Counted from the first letter of the stretch, positions 9,138-17,681 are shown. The stretch is 64,000 nt of DNA from Methylobacterium sp. CB376 (GCF_029714205.1 NZ_CP121648.1:3915001-3979000), one strand, 5' to 3'. The notes: generated from the letters alone by a model not told the origin. Program-made: numbers and translations.

Positions 9138-9632
9138 GTGGCGGCGGCGCACGAGGCGGGCCCGGCGGACGTCCCCGTCCGCCGTCCCGAGCGGCCCGAG
9201 GACGCGCCCTTCCTGCGGGCGCTGTTCGCGGCGGCGCAGGGCACGCCCCTGGAAGGGCTGCCCGCGCCCCTGCGCGCCCTGCTGCTCGACCAGGGCTTCG
9301 CCGGGCAGGCGGCGACCTACCGGGCGCTCTACCCGCAGGCGTGCCACGAGATCGTCGAGGCGGGCGGCGTCCCGGTCGGGCGGCTCGTCACCGCCCGCGG
9401 GGCGGCGCTGACCGTCGTGGACGTGGCGCTGCTGCCCCCCTGGCAGGGGCGCGGCCTCGGCACTCGCCTCCTCGGCGAGGTGATGGCTGAGGCGGCCCGG
9501 CTCGGCCTGCCGGTCCACCTCACGGTGGCGCAGGGCAATGCGGGCGCGCGCCGCCTCTACGCGCGCCTCGGCTTCCGGCCCATCGCGCAGACCGACCTCA
9601 CCCTCGACCTCGCCTGGAGCCCCGCCCCGTGA
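9138..9632 (+). CDS. GNAT-family N-acetyltransferase
   Basis: A 164-residue GNAT protein with a GTG start immediately after the collar gene. The acetyl-CoA binding motif A is visible as VDVALLPPWQGRGLGTRL (the Q/R-x-x-G-x-G/A loop), followed by LTVAQGNAGARRLYARLGF, the usual motif B region. Members transfer acetyl groups to amines on small molecules or proteins; the substrate is not predictable. Its stop overlaps the next start in a GTGA arrangement, so translation of this and the two following genes is coupled. Small GNAT genes are often found beside collar-protein genes in proteobacteria, which supports a shared, so far undefined, pathway. Confidence 0.85.
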   Translation: MAAAHEAGPADVPVRRPERPEDAPFLRALFAAAQGTPLEGLPAPLRALLLDQGFAGQAATYRALYPQACHEIVEAGGVPVGRLVTARGAALTVVDVALLPPWQGRGLGTRLLGEVMAEAARLGLPVHLTVAQGNAGARRLYARLGFRPIAQTDLTLDLAWSPAP

Positions 9633-10216
9633 CCCCCGTCCCCGACCGGCTGCGCCTGCCCCTGCGCTTCGACGCCGCCGCCATGGCGGCCGAGTGCGCG
9701 GCCCTCGGCGGCACGCCGTGGCTGCGCCACTTCATCACCCGCAACTACGCGGGCGAGTGGGACGTGATCCCGCTGCGCGCCCCGGCCGGCGCGACCCATC
9801 CGGTGATGATGATCGCGGCCGACCCGCCGGCGGGCGACTTCGCCGACGCGCCCGCCCTCGCCGCCTGCCCGGCGATCCGGGCGGCGCTGGCCGCCCTGCC
9901 CTGCCCGCTCGCCAGCGTCCGGCTGATGCGGCTCGGGCCCGGCTCGGTGATCCGCGAGCACCGCGACCGCGACCTCGCCTTCGAGGACGGGGCGGTGCGG
10001 CTGCACGTGCCCCTCGTCACCAATCCGGGCGTGGACTTTCGGCTCAACGGCGCGCGGGTGGTGATGGAGCCGGGTTCCTGCTGGTACTTGCGCCTGTCGG
10101 ACCCGCACAGCGTGCGCAACGACGGCGCCGCGGCGCGGATCCACCTCGTCATCGACGCGCAGGTGGACGCGTGGGTCGCGGCGCTGTTCCGCGCCGCGCG
10201 GGAGGCGGGCGGATGA
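9629..10216 (+). CDS. Aspartyl/asparaginyl beta-hydroxylase-like dioxygenase
   Basis: A 195-residue protein with a GTG start overlapping the GNAT stop. It matches the compact bacterial Asp_Arg_Hydrox fold: NYAGEWDVIPLRA near residue 40, a first histidine block REHRDRDLAFEDGAVRLHVP (about 108-127), an arginine for 2-oxoglutarate in the VRLHVPLVTNP region, and a second histidine in LSDPHSVRND near 158 followed by RIHLVID. Known members are Fe(II)/2-oxoglutarate-dependent hydroxylases of Asp/Asn side chains or of free amino acids. A peptide substrate is suggested by the collagen-like protein upstream and by the glycosyltransferase downstream, but this is inference. Confidence 0.8.
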   Translation: MTPVPDRLRLPLRFDAAAMAAECAALGGTPWLRHFITRNYAGEWDVIPLRAPAGATHPVMMIAADPPAGDFADAPALAACPAIRAALAALPCPLASVRLMRLGPGSVIREHRDRDLAFEDGAVRLHVPLVTNPGVDFRLNGARVVMEPGSCWYLRLSDPHSVRNDGAAARIHLVIDAQVDAWVAALFRAAREAGG

Positions 10217-11427
10217 GCCGGGACGGATTCGCGGCCCTCGCGCGCCGCGTCGCCGCGGATGCGGCGCTGGCGGCCTCCCTGCGGCCGATCCTCGACCGCG
10301 ACGCCTTCGTGGCGGCCGCCTGCGCGGCCGCGGCGCCGGCCGCCGAGGCGGTGACGCCCGCCGACGTGGAGGCGGCGATGCGGGCCAATCGCCACGGCTG
10401 GCTGATGCAATCGGCGCCCCTCGCCCTGCCGGGCGAGGTCGGGCCGATCGAGAACGACGACCCGGACGCCTTCGCGGGCTGGACGCCCTTCCGCACCGGC
10501 TGGGCGGACGGGACCCTGACCGTCGATTGGTGCCATCTCGGGGCGCGCCGCCCGACCGAGCCGTTCTTCTTCGAGACGATCTCGCGCGAGATCGGGGCGC
10601 CCTTCAACGCGGCCTTCCAGCAGCGCAGCCGCGCCGACGCCCTGGCGGCCCGCCCGCCCGGCCTGCCGCCCGCGGGCTTCATCTTCCACATGGCCCGCTG
10701 CGGCTCGACCCTGTGCGCCCAGGTGCTCGCGGCGGACCCGTCCACCCTGGTGCTGTCGGAGCCGGGGCCGCTGCGGGGCGTGCTGGAGGCCGGGCATGGC
10801 GGGGGCCTCGCCCCGGCCCGCGTCGATGCATGGCTCGGCGGCCTGGTCGGCGCCCTCGCGGCGCGGCGCTTCCCCGACGAGGCGCGGGCCGTGGTGAAGT
10901 TCATGGCCGCGGACGTGCTCGACCTGGCGCGGATCCAGCGCGTCTTCCCGGACGTGCCCTGGCTCTTCCTCTACCGCGAGCCGCTGGAGATCCTGGCCTC
11001 GCAGCGGCGGCAGGCCGGGGCCGACACGATGCCGGGCCGGATCCCGGCCTCCCTGCTGGGGCTCGCCGAGGCCGACCTGTTCGCGCTGGCGCCGGACCTC
11101 TACCAGCTGCGGGTGATGGCGGCGCTCGGGCGCGCGGCGCTCGACGGCCTCGCCCGGGCGCCCGGGCGCGGGCTGATCCTGCGCTACGACGACCTGCCGG
11201 AGGCGATCCTCGGCCGGGTCGCGCCGCATTTCGGGCTGTGGCCGGACGCCGCCGTCCTGGCGGCGATGCGGGCGGCGGCGGCGCGGGACGCGAAGGCGCC
11301 GGGCCGCGCCTTCCGACCCGACGCCGAGGCCAAGCGGCGCGAGGCGGCGCCCTGGCGGGAGGCCGCGGCGGCGATCACCGGCGAGGTCGTCGCGGCGCTC
11401 GACGCGGCCCGCGGCGCCGGCCCGTGA
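10213..11427 (+). CDS. Sulfotransferase-like P-loop protein
   Basis: A 404-residue protein whose ATG overlaps the preceding stop (ATGA), so it is translationally coupled to the hydroxylase gene. The middle carries a PAPS-type P-loop, FHMARCGSTLCAQVLA (about residues 157-172), then the downstream FPDVPWLFLYREPLEILASQ block that corresponds to the 3-prime phosphate binding RxP region of sulfotransferases. The first 150 residues are an additional domain of unknown role. Proteins of this arrangement are commonly annotated aspartyl beta-hydroxylase-linked sulfotransferases. It could sulfate a hydroxylated peptide or glycan made by neighbouring gene products; no acceptor can be named from sequence. 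Confidence 0.72.
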   Translation: MSRDGFAALARRVAADAALAASLRPILDRDAFVAAACAAAAPAAEAVTPADVEAAMRANRHGWLMQSAPLALPGEVGPIENDDPDAFAGWTPFRTGWADGTLTVDWCHLGARRPTEPFFFETISREIGAPFNAAFQQRSRADALAARPPGLPPAGFIFHMARCGSTLCAQVLAADPSTLVLSEPGPLRGVLEAGHGGGLAPARVDAWLGGLVGALAARRFPDEARAVVKFMAADVLDLARIQRVFPDVPWLFLYREPLEILASQRRQAGADTMPGRIPASLLGLAEADLFALAPDLYQLRVMAALGRAALDGLARAPGRGLILRYDDLPEAILGRVAPHFGLWPDAAVLAAMRAAAARDAKAPGRAFRPDAEAKRREAAPWREAAAAITGEVVAALDAARGAGP

Positions 11428-11590
11428 GAGGGCCTCCGGCGATGGGAGAGTCTCCGGCGATCGGTTCGGCACGGCCGTCGGGCGCGGCCGCCGCGCGGGA
11501 TCGGCGATCGAGAACCGGTATGACATGACCCAGCGGCAGGACCGGCCCGCGCAACGGCGGCCCGGTCCTGCGGCCCACTCCGAGGAGGCC

Positions 11591-12211
11591 ATGACCGACA
11601 CCGCCGCGATCGCCCGCGCCTTCGAGACCATCTACCGGGCCGACAGCTGGTCGCACGGCTCGGGGCCCGGGTCCCGTCCGGTCAACACGATCGCGTACCG
11701 CGCCTTCCTGGAGCGCTTCATCGCGGAGAACCGCGTCGCCACCGTGACCGAACTCGGCTGCGGGGACTGGCAGTTCTCCCGCCTGATCGACTGGAGCGGC
11801 GTCACCTACACGGGGTTCGACGTCGTCGAGAGCGTGATCACCCGGAACCTCGCCCGCTACTGGCGGGACACGGTCGATTTCCGGCTGCTGACGCGCATCG
11901 AGGACCTGCCGGGAGGCGACCTCCTCCTGGCCAAGGAGGTGCTCCAGCACCTGCCGCTCGGGGTGATCCGGGCGTACCTGCCGGTGATCCGGTCGCGCTA
12001 TCGCTTCGCCCTCATCACCAACACCGACAAGCCCGAGGACGGCCTCAACGGCGAGATCGAGCCGGGCGGCTACCGGCCCCTGCGGCTCGACCGACCGCCC
12101 TTCGACCTGCCGGGCGCAGTCGTCCTCACCTATTGTCCGCAGACGGAGACCGGCATGTGGCGCAATTCCGTGTTCCTGACCTTCGGGACCGGAGGAGGGA
12201 ACCCCGCATGA
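11591..12211 (+). CDS. SAM-dependent methyltransferase, class I
   Basis: A 206-residue protein starting MTDTAAIARAFETIYRAD after a GAGGAGG ribosome site; an in-frame ATG 22 codons upstream gives a low-complexity leader and was not used. The SAM-binding motif I is VTELGCGDWQFSRLIDW and the acidic motif II is TYTGFDVVESVI, with a post-motif DLLLAKEVLQHLP typical of class I enzymes that end in a predicted acceptor pocket. This is the small family often found beside glycosyltransferase genes for cell-surface glycans. Its stop overlaps the start of the glycosyltransferase (ATGA), so both are probably made together, and it may methylate the same glycan. Confidence 0.78.
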   Translation: MTDTAAIARAFETIYRADSWSHGSGPGSRPVNTIAYRAFLERFIAENRVATVTELGCGDWQFSRLIDWSGVTYTGFDVVESVITRNLARYWRDTVDFRLLTRIEDLPGGDLLLAKEVLQHLPLGVIRAYLPVIRSRYRFALITNTDKPEDGLNGEIEPGGYRPLRLDRPPFDLPGAVVLTYCPQTETGMWRNSVFLTFGTGGGNPA

Positions 12212-14193
12212 CCGCCGACCGGGGCATCTGCCTCTGCATGATCGTGAAGGACGAGGCGCCCGTGATCCGGCGCTGCCTCGACTCCGTGCGGCCCCTGATC
12301 GACCACTGGGTGGTCGTCGATACGGGCTCGACCGACGGGACGCAGGAGATCGTGCGCGACGCCCTCGCCGGGCTGCCCGGCGCGCTGGTGGAGCGGCCCT
12401 GGCGCGACTTCGCCCACAACCGCAGCGAGGCGCTGGACCTCGCCCGGCCGCGCGGCGCCTATTCGCTGATCATCGACGCCGACGACACGCTGGAGATCCC
12501 GGACGGCTTCGTCCTGCCGCCCCTCGACGCGGATTCCTACACGCTCGACATCCGGTTCGGGGCGATCGCCTACCGGCGCCCGCAGCTCGTGCGCAACGCC
12601 CTCCCGTGGCGCTACCGGGGCGTGCTGCACGAGTTCCTGGCCTGCGAGGAGGCGCGCAGTTCCGGGCACCTGCCCCTGACGATCCGCGTGAGCGAGGACG
12701 GGCGGCGGCGGCGCGATCCGGCGACCTATCGGCGCGACGCGGCGGTGCTGGAGCAGGCGCTCGCCGCCGAGACCGACCCCTTCCTGGTCGCGCGCTACAC
12801 CTTCTACCTCGCGCAGACCTACCGCGATTGCGGCGCCGTCCAGCAGGCGGTCGAGGCCTATCTCCGGCGGGCGACCCTGGGCTTCTGGGAGGAGGAGGTC
12901 TTCGTCAGCCTCTACCAGGCCGGCCGCCTGATGGAGGCCCTGCGGGCGGATCCGGACGAGATCCTGGCGGTCTACCGCCGGGCCGGCGAGGTCCGGCCGG
13001 GCCGCGTCGAGGCGGCCCACGCGGCGAGCCGCTTCTGCCGCGGCATCGGGCGCAACCGCCAGGGCCACGCCATCGCCAAGGAGGCCCTGGGCCGGCCCGC
13101 CCCGGCCGACGGGCTCTTCGTCGAGCGCTGGATCTACGCCTACGGCCTCGCCGACGAGTACGCGATCAACGCCTACTGGGCGGGCGCGATGCACGATTGC
13201 ATCGACGGCTGCCTGCGCGCCCTGCACAGCGAGATGCTGCCTGGCCCCGACCGCGAGCGGATCCTGCGCAACCTGCGCTTCGCCGCCTCGGCCCTGGAGC
13301 AGGCCCCGCCGCGGCAGCCCTCCCCGCCCCTCGATCCGCCGGCGGCGCTGCGGCCGCTGCGAAGCCGCCTGCCCGAGCCGGCCCCGCGCGTGCTCCTCGC
13401 CGTCCTGGCCAAGCAGAAGGAGCCCGTGCTCGACCTCTACCTCGACTGCATCGAGGCCCTCGACTACCCGAAATCATCGATCGTCCTGTGCGTGCGCACC
13501 AACAACAACACGGACCGGACGGGCGGGATGCTGCGCGCCTGGCTCGACCGGGTCGGGGGGCTCTACGCCGGGATCGTCTTCGACGACGCGGACGTGCCCG
13601 AGCCGGTGCAGGACCTCGCGGTGCACGAGTGGACGCCCCAGCGCTTCGCGGTCTTGGGCGCGATCCGCCAGCGCAGCCTCGCCCTCACCCTGGCGCGGGA
13701 CTGCGCCTTTTACTTCGTGGCGGATGCCGACAACTTCCTGATCCCGTCGACCCTGCGCGATCTCGTGAGCCTGAACCTGCCGATCGTGGCGCCGATGCTG
13801 CGGGAGGTGAAGCCCGGCTCGCGCTACGCGAATTTCCACGCGGCGGTGGATGCGCAGGGCTACTTCGCGGAATCGCGGGACTACGACGCGCTGCTCGAGC
13901 GGCGGATCCTCGGCGTGGTCGAGGTGCCGGTGGTCCACTGCACCTACCTCGTGCGGGCGGACGCGATCCCGCTCCTGCGCTACGAGGACGGCAGCGGGCG
14001 GCACGAATACGTGGTGTTCTCCGACCATGCGCGGCGCCGGGGCATCCCGCAATACCTGGACAATCGGCGCTGCTACGGCTGCCTGACCCTGGAGGACGAC
14101 GACCCGGAGGCGCTCGCCGCGCGGCTCCCGGCGATCCTGGCCTTCCTGCGCGAGGTGCGGGCGGGTGATCGGCCGGAGCCCGCGCGGGCCTGA
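12208..14193 (+). CDS. Two-domain glycosyltransferase: GT2 head and procollagen-galactosyltransferase-like tail
   Basis: A 661-residue protein. Residues 1-150 are a GT2 domain (ICLCMIVKDEAPVIRRCLDS, VVVDTGSTDGTQ, IIDADDTLE as the DxD-type site). Residues about 160-385 look like TPR-type helices. Residues about 387-655 resemble the first GT domain of animal COLGALT proteins as I recall it: APRVLLAVLAKQKEPVLDLYLD, IEALDYPKSS, RTNNNTDRT, YFVADADNFLIPSTLRDL near 500, LPIVAPMLRE, YANFHAAVDAQGYF, VPVVHCTYLVRADAIPLL and a NRRCYG ending. In collagens, those enzymes add galactose to hydroxylysine. A collagen-like gene and a hydroxylase gene nearby make a collagen-directed role attractive. The match is by eye; a profile search is needed for certainty. 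Confidence 0.75.
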   Translation: MTADRGICLCMIVKDEAPVIRRCLDSVRPLIDHWVVVDTGSTDGTQEIVRDALAGLPGALVERPWRDFAHNRSEALDLARPRGAYSLIIDADDTLEIPDGFVLPPLDADSYTLDIRFGAIAYRRPQLVRNALPWRYRGVLHEFLACEEARSSGHLPLTIRVSEDGRRRRDPATYRRDAAVLEQALAAETDPFLVARYTFYLAQTYRDCGAVQQAVEAYLRRATLGFWEEEVFVSLYQAGRLMEALRADPDEILAVYRRAGEVRPGRVEAAHAASRFCRGIGRNRQGHAIAKEALGRPAPADGLFVERWIYAYGLADEYAINAYWAGAMHDCIDGCLRALHSEMLPGPDRERILRNLRFAASALEQAPPRQPSPPLDPPAALRPLRSRLPEPAPRVLLAVLAKQKEPVLDLYLDCIEALDYPKSSIVLCVRTNNNTDRTGGMLRAWLDRVGGLYAGIVFDDADVPEPVQDLAVHEWTPQRFAVLGAIRQRSLALTLARDCAFYFVADADNFLIPSTLRDLVSLNLPIVAPMLREVKPGSRYANFHAAVDAQGYFAESRDYDALLERRILGVVEVPVVHCTYLVRADAIPLLRYEDGSGRHEYVVFSDHARRRGIPQYLDNRRCYGCLTLEDDDPEALAARLPAILAFLREVRAGDRPEPARA

Positions 14194-14229
14194 GCCGGCC
14201 CCGGCCGGGCCGCCGCGGGCGCCGCCCGC

Positions 14230-15099
14230 TCACCCGCCGTCCGGACGGGTCAGAAAGGCGGCGAGCGCCGCGTTCACCGCCTCCGGCTCCTCGTGCTGCA
14301 GCCAGTGGGTCGCCTCGGGGAACCACGCGACCTCGCCCTCGTCGCAGGCGGCGAGGCAGGTCTCGGCGAGGTCCGGGCTGAGGGCGATGTCCTTGCGGCC
14401 CCACAGGATCAGGGTCGGCACGCGGATCCGGCCCGGCGCGGGCGCGCGCTTGGGGAAGGCGCGGTACCAGTTCAGCATGCCGGTGAGCGCGCCCGGCTCG
14501 GCCCAGGCCGTCTCGTAGCGGGCGAGGTCCTCCGGCGTGAAGGCGCCCGGCCGGCTGGTGAGGCGCAGCGCCTCGCGCAGGGCCAGGAAGCGCCCGGCCC
14601 GCAGGGCCGCCTCCGGCAGCCGGGGCGGCTGGAACCCCGCGAAGTAGCCGAGCCGCAGGGCCTGCAGCGGGTGCCGGCGCAGGAAGGCGGTGAGCAGGTC
14701 GGGATGCGGCGCGTTGAGGACGGCGAGCCGGGCGATCCGCTCGGGCCTGCGCGCGGCGAGCCACCAGCCGAGGATGCCGCCCCAATCGTGGCCGACGAGG
14801 CGGATCCGCGCGGCGCCGTGGGCGTCCGCGACGGCCAGCACGTCCCCGGCGAGGCGCTCCAGCCGGTAGGCCGCCACCGCGGCGGGCTTGCTGGAGCGGC
14901 CGTAGCCGCGCTGGTCGAGGGCGACGACGCGCAGGCCCGCGGCCGCGAGCGGTCCGATCTGGTGGCGCCAGCCGTACCAGAATTCCGGGAACCCGTGCAG
15001 CAGGATGGTCAGGGGCCCGTCCGGTGGGCCGGCCGAGGCGAGACCGAGCGTCGCCTCGGGCAGGCGCAGGAGGGTGAGGTCGGGGTCGGACGGCGGCAT
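14230..15099 (-). CDS. Alpha/beta hydrolase, epoxide-hydrolase or haloalkane-dehalogenase type
   Basis: A 289-residue alpha/beta hydrolase of full family length. The oxyanion-hole loop is HGFPEFWYGWRHQI, the strand-beta-6 motif is LDQRGYGRSSKP, the nucleophile elbow is VGHDWGGILGWW with aspartate as nucleophile, and a late ATHWLQHEEPE block supplies the catalytic histidine. The aspartate nucleophile and the HGFPEFW loop favour soluble epoxide hydrolases over serine esterases. Substrate is unknown. It is a single gene; it converges with the glycosyltransferase gene, leaving 36 bp, and its upstream side faces a dispersed intergenic repeat. Confidence 0.85.
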   Translation of the reverse strand: MPPSDPDLTLLRLPEATLGLASAGPPDGPLTILLHGFPEFWYGWRHQIGPLAAAGLRVVALDQRGYGRSSKPAAVAAYRLERLAGDVLAVADAHGAARIRLVGHDWGGILGWWLAARRPERIARLAVLNAPHPDLLTAFLRRHPLQALRLGYFAGFQPPRLPEAALRAGRFLALREALRLTSRPGAFTPEDLARYETAWAEPGALTGMLNWYRAFPKRAPAPGRIRVPTLILWGRKDIALSPDLAETCLAACDEGEVAWFPEATHWLQHEEPEAVNAALAAFLTRPDGG

Positions 15100-15161
15100 G
15101 GCGGCTCCCGGGCGGGCCTCGCGGGCAACGCCGCCGCCCGATCCCGGATCCCGTCATACCC

Positions 15162-15323
15162 AATCCGCTTGATCCCTTCGGGATGGCGGATTGGGGCTTC
15201 GCTCAGGCGCCGCGCGGGCTGGTGATCCGCTTGATCCCTTCGGGATGGCGGATGTGGGCTTCGCTCAGGCGCCGCGCGGGCTCGCGATCCGGGATCCGCT
15301 TCGATCAAGCGGATCCCGGATCA
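15162..15323. repeat. Dispersed palindromic intergenic repeat, copy 1
   Basis: Two head-to-tail copies of a roughly 61-bp module (ATCCGCTTGATCCCTTCGGGAT ... GCTTCGCTCAGGCGCCGCGC, read in parts) are followed by a palindrome with arms GATCCGGGATCCGCTT and AAGCGGATCCCGGATC around a 5-nt loop. The outer edge of the palindrome supplies the TGA stop of the amidohydrolase gene. The same elements recur near 25.2, 35.5, 50.3 and 56.0 kb. The hairpin could act as a terminator or mRNA end-stabiliser. Confidence 0.9.
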
Positions 15324-16862
15324 GACGGCGGACGAGGCGGCGTAGAAGGGGCTCCGCGGCGTCTCCGGCAGGTAGCCGTCGTAGAAGGCCTTCACGTGCG
15401 GGAAGACCGCCCGGCCGAGGCGGCGGCGGGTCTCCTCCTCGGGCGTGCGCGGGCGGGTCAGGATCGCGGCGATCTCGGCCAGCACCGCGTCCCGGTCGAT
15501 TCGCGTGAAGCGGCCCTCGGCGTAGACGAGGTCGCCGTCGATGTAGACCGCGTCCACGCTGTCGATCTTGGCCCGCTGCACCAGCGCGTCGAGCATCGGG
15601 ATGTCCGGGTCCTGGAACGGGTAGGTGGCCCGGCGCCAGTTGATCAGCGAGGCGTCGAAGAAGCGCCCGGGCTCCAGCCGCCCGATCGTGGCGCCGAAGG
15701 CCGTGGTCATCGCCCCCGATTCTGTCGCCATCCGGACGATCTGCGCGGGCGTCGGCACGTCGTCGTCGTCCATGCCCGGCACCCGGTGGACCCGCAGCGC
15801 CAGGCGCAGCTCCTGGAGCATGTCGCGGTCGTCGTTGAGACCGGCCTCGTCGAGCCCCATCCCGACCGTGATGCCCTTGCGCTCCCAGGTGTTGAGCGGG
15901 GCGAGGCCCGAGCGCAGGCGGAAATTCGAGGAGCAATTGTGGCACAGGCAGGTGCCGGTCTGCGCGACGATGTCGATGTCCTCGGCGGTGAGCCAGACCC
16001 CGTGGCCGAGGGTCATGTGCGGCCCGAGCACGCCGAGATCGTGCAGGTGGCGCAGGGCCGTCTTGCCGGTGCGGCGGCGGGCATATTCCTTCTGGTAGGC
16101 GGTCTCCAGCAGGTGCATGTGCATCGGCGCGCCGGCGGCGCGGGCGCGCGCGTCCAGGGCCACCAGCCCCTCGTCGGTGCACCAGTGCAGGTTGGCCGGG
16201 GCGAGCTGGATGCGGGTGAGGCGCTGGCCCTCGTTCTCCTCCCGCAGCGCGTCGAACAGGCGCAGGAAGTCGTCGAAGGGCATCGCCTGCGCCCTCAGGT
16301 GGGCCGCCAGTTCGGCGCCGAGATCGGCGGGCAGCCGGGCGCAGAACGCCTCGTCCGCCTCGTAGACGAGGCGGTTCTGCTCGCGCACCGCGTAGCAGTA
16401 GGAGGCGCGCATGCCGAGGCTGCGGTAGCTGTTCAGCGTCTGCGTCGCGGCCGCGTGGATCGCCTCGTAGCCGCCGGCCATCCAGCCCTGGATGTGCTGC
16501 ACCGTGGTGACGCCGGAGGCCACCATCTCGAAGGCCGAGTAGAGCGTGTCGAGGGTGAGGTCGATGCGCCGGGCGGGCAGCCGGCTCGCGAACCACAATT
16601 CCAGCGCGTAGTCGGGCGAGCCCAGCTGCAGCGGGGTGAGCCCGACATGGTGGTGGCTGTTGACGAAGCCCGGCAGCATGACGTGGCCGGGATAGCGGCG
16701 CAGCTCCGCCCGCGGCGCCTGCCGCTGCAGCGCCTCCGCGGGGCCGACCGCCGCGATGATCCCGTCGCGGGAGAGGACGGCGCCGCCCTCGACGATGATC
16801 GGGGTGTGGCGGTCCCGGATCCCGGTGACGACCCAGCCGGCCTGGACGATGAGTTCTGCCAT
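15321..16862 (-). CDS. Amidohydrolase, TrzA/AtzB/cytosine-deaminase-like family
   Basis: A 513-residue metal-dependent amidohydrolase. Metal-binding motifs appear in order: PGFVNSHHHVGL (about residues 64-75), APMHMHLLET with the third histidine (about 249-258), LGHGVWLT (about 281-288), and the metal aspartate in VGMGLDEAGLND. Members hydrolyse C-N bonds, for example deamination of 8-oxoguanine, cytosine or hydroxy-s-triazines. It is the last gene of a five-gene minus-strand operon (binding protein, permease, ATPase, nitrilase, this), which says that the imported compound is nitrogenous. It carries an extension of about 45 residues after the usual beta-sandwich, compared with classical AtzB. 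The exact substrate is not deducible. Confidence 0.85.
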   Translation of the reverse strand: MAELIVQAGWVVTGIRDRHTPIIVEGGAVLSRDGIIAAVGPAEALQRQAPRAELRRYPGHVMLPGFVNSHHHVGLTPLQLGSPDYALELWFASRLPARRIDLTLDTLYSAFEMVASGVTTVQHIQGWMAGGYEAIHAAATQTLNSYRSLGMRASYCYAVREQNRLVYEADEAFCARLPADLGAELAAHLRAQAMPFDDFLRLFDALREENEGQRLTRIQLAPANLHWCTDEGLVALDARARAAGAPMHMHLLETAYQKEYARRRTGKTALRHLHDLGVLGPHMTLGHGVWLTAEDIDIVAQTGTCLCHNCSSNFRLRSGLAPLNTWERKGITVGMGLDEAGLNDDRDMLQELRLALRVHRVPGMDDDDVPTPAQIVRMATESGAMTTAFGATIGRLEPGRFFDASLINWRRATYPFQDPDIPMLDALVQRAKIDSVDAVYIDGDLVYAEGRFTRIDRDAVLAEIAAILTRPRTPEEETRRRLGRAVFPHVKAFYDGYLPETPRSPFYAASSAV

Positions 16863-16874
16863 TGGCGCGTTCCG

Positions 16875-17681
16875 TTACGCTGTGGGGAGGGAGGGCCGGA
16901 GCGGGGCCGGCGGGAGGGTGGCGAGGGCCGGCGCCGCCGCGCCCGGCGGGCTCGCCGCCAGCACGGTGCCGTCCGGGCCGAGGACGAGGCTCTCGCCGTC
17001 GTGCCGCACGGGACGGCCGAGCCCGTGCTCGACCCCGTACCGGGCGGCGGCCACGGCCGGGAGGCCGCAGCGCCGGAGATGGCCGGCGAGTTCGCGGCGG
17101 AAGAAGCCCGGCGGATCCTGCGGCGCCGGGCCGGCGACCAGCACGGCGACGAGGTCGGCCGCCCCGGCGAGACGGTCCCAGCTCTCGGCGAAGCGGCGGT
17201 CGTAGCAGACGAGGGCGGCGAGGCGCCGCCCCGCGACCGGGACGACGCGGGTCTCCGCCGGGCCGGGGCGGAAATGGTCCGCCTCCCCGACGCTGTCGCC
17301 CGGGCCGGGCGGCGGCAGGCGCCGCTTGGCCGCGAGCCGCACCACGCCGCCGTCCGGCGCGGCGAGCAGCGCGGCGTTGAGCGGCCGCTCCGCCCCGTCC
17401 TCGGCGAGCGCCATCCCGAAGACCAGGGCGAGGCGGTGGCGGCGGGCCAGCGCGCGCATCCGCGCGACCGTCGGACCCGCGGCCGGCTCGGCGAGGTGGC
17501 GCCAGCGCGCCGGGTCGTCCCCCGCCACGCAGGGCAGGACGGTGAGTTCCGGCAGGACCGCGAGGGCGGCGCCGGCCCGCGCGGCCGCCGCGGCGCCCGC
17601 CTCGACCTCCCGCCAGGGAGCGTCCGGGTCGGCCCCGGCCGGGCCGACCGGCAGGGCCGCGACGCGAAGCGCGGCGGTCAT
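16875..17681 (-). CDS. Nitrilase-superfamily carbon-nitrogen hydrolase
   Basis: A 268-residue member of the nitrilase superfamily. The Glu-Lys-Cys catalytic triad is readable: LPELTVLP (Glu), AAKRRLPPPG (Lys) and LVCYDRRFAES (Cys). Enzymes of this fold hydrolyse amides, ureides or N-carbamoyl compounds to acid and ammonia. Its start overlaps the stop of the upstream ATPase gene (ATGA), and the amidohydrolase follows after 12 bp, so it belongs to the transport/catabolic operon. With an amidohydrolase beside it, a two-step degradation of an imported pyrimidine-, creatinine- or triazine-like compound is plausible but not proven. Confidence 0.85.
   Translation of the reverse strand: MTAALRVAALPVGPAGADPDAPWREVEAGAAAAARAGAALAVLPELTVLPCVAGDDPARWRHLAEPAAGPTVARMRALARRHRLALVFGMALAEDGAERPLNAALLAAPDGGVVRLAAKRRLPPPGPGDSVGEADHFRPGPAETRVVPVAGRRLAALVCYDRRFAESWDRLAGAADLVAVLVAGPAPQDPPGFFRRELAGHLRRCGLPAVAAARYGVEHGLGRPVRHDGESLVLGPDGTVLAASPPGAAAPALATLPPAPLRPSLPTA

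Noticed and set aside
15162..15323. Insertion sequence or phage attachment site
   Set aside because: No transposase or integrase frame adjoins any of the five repeat copies; they look like non-autonomous or REP-like elements.
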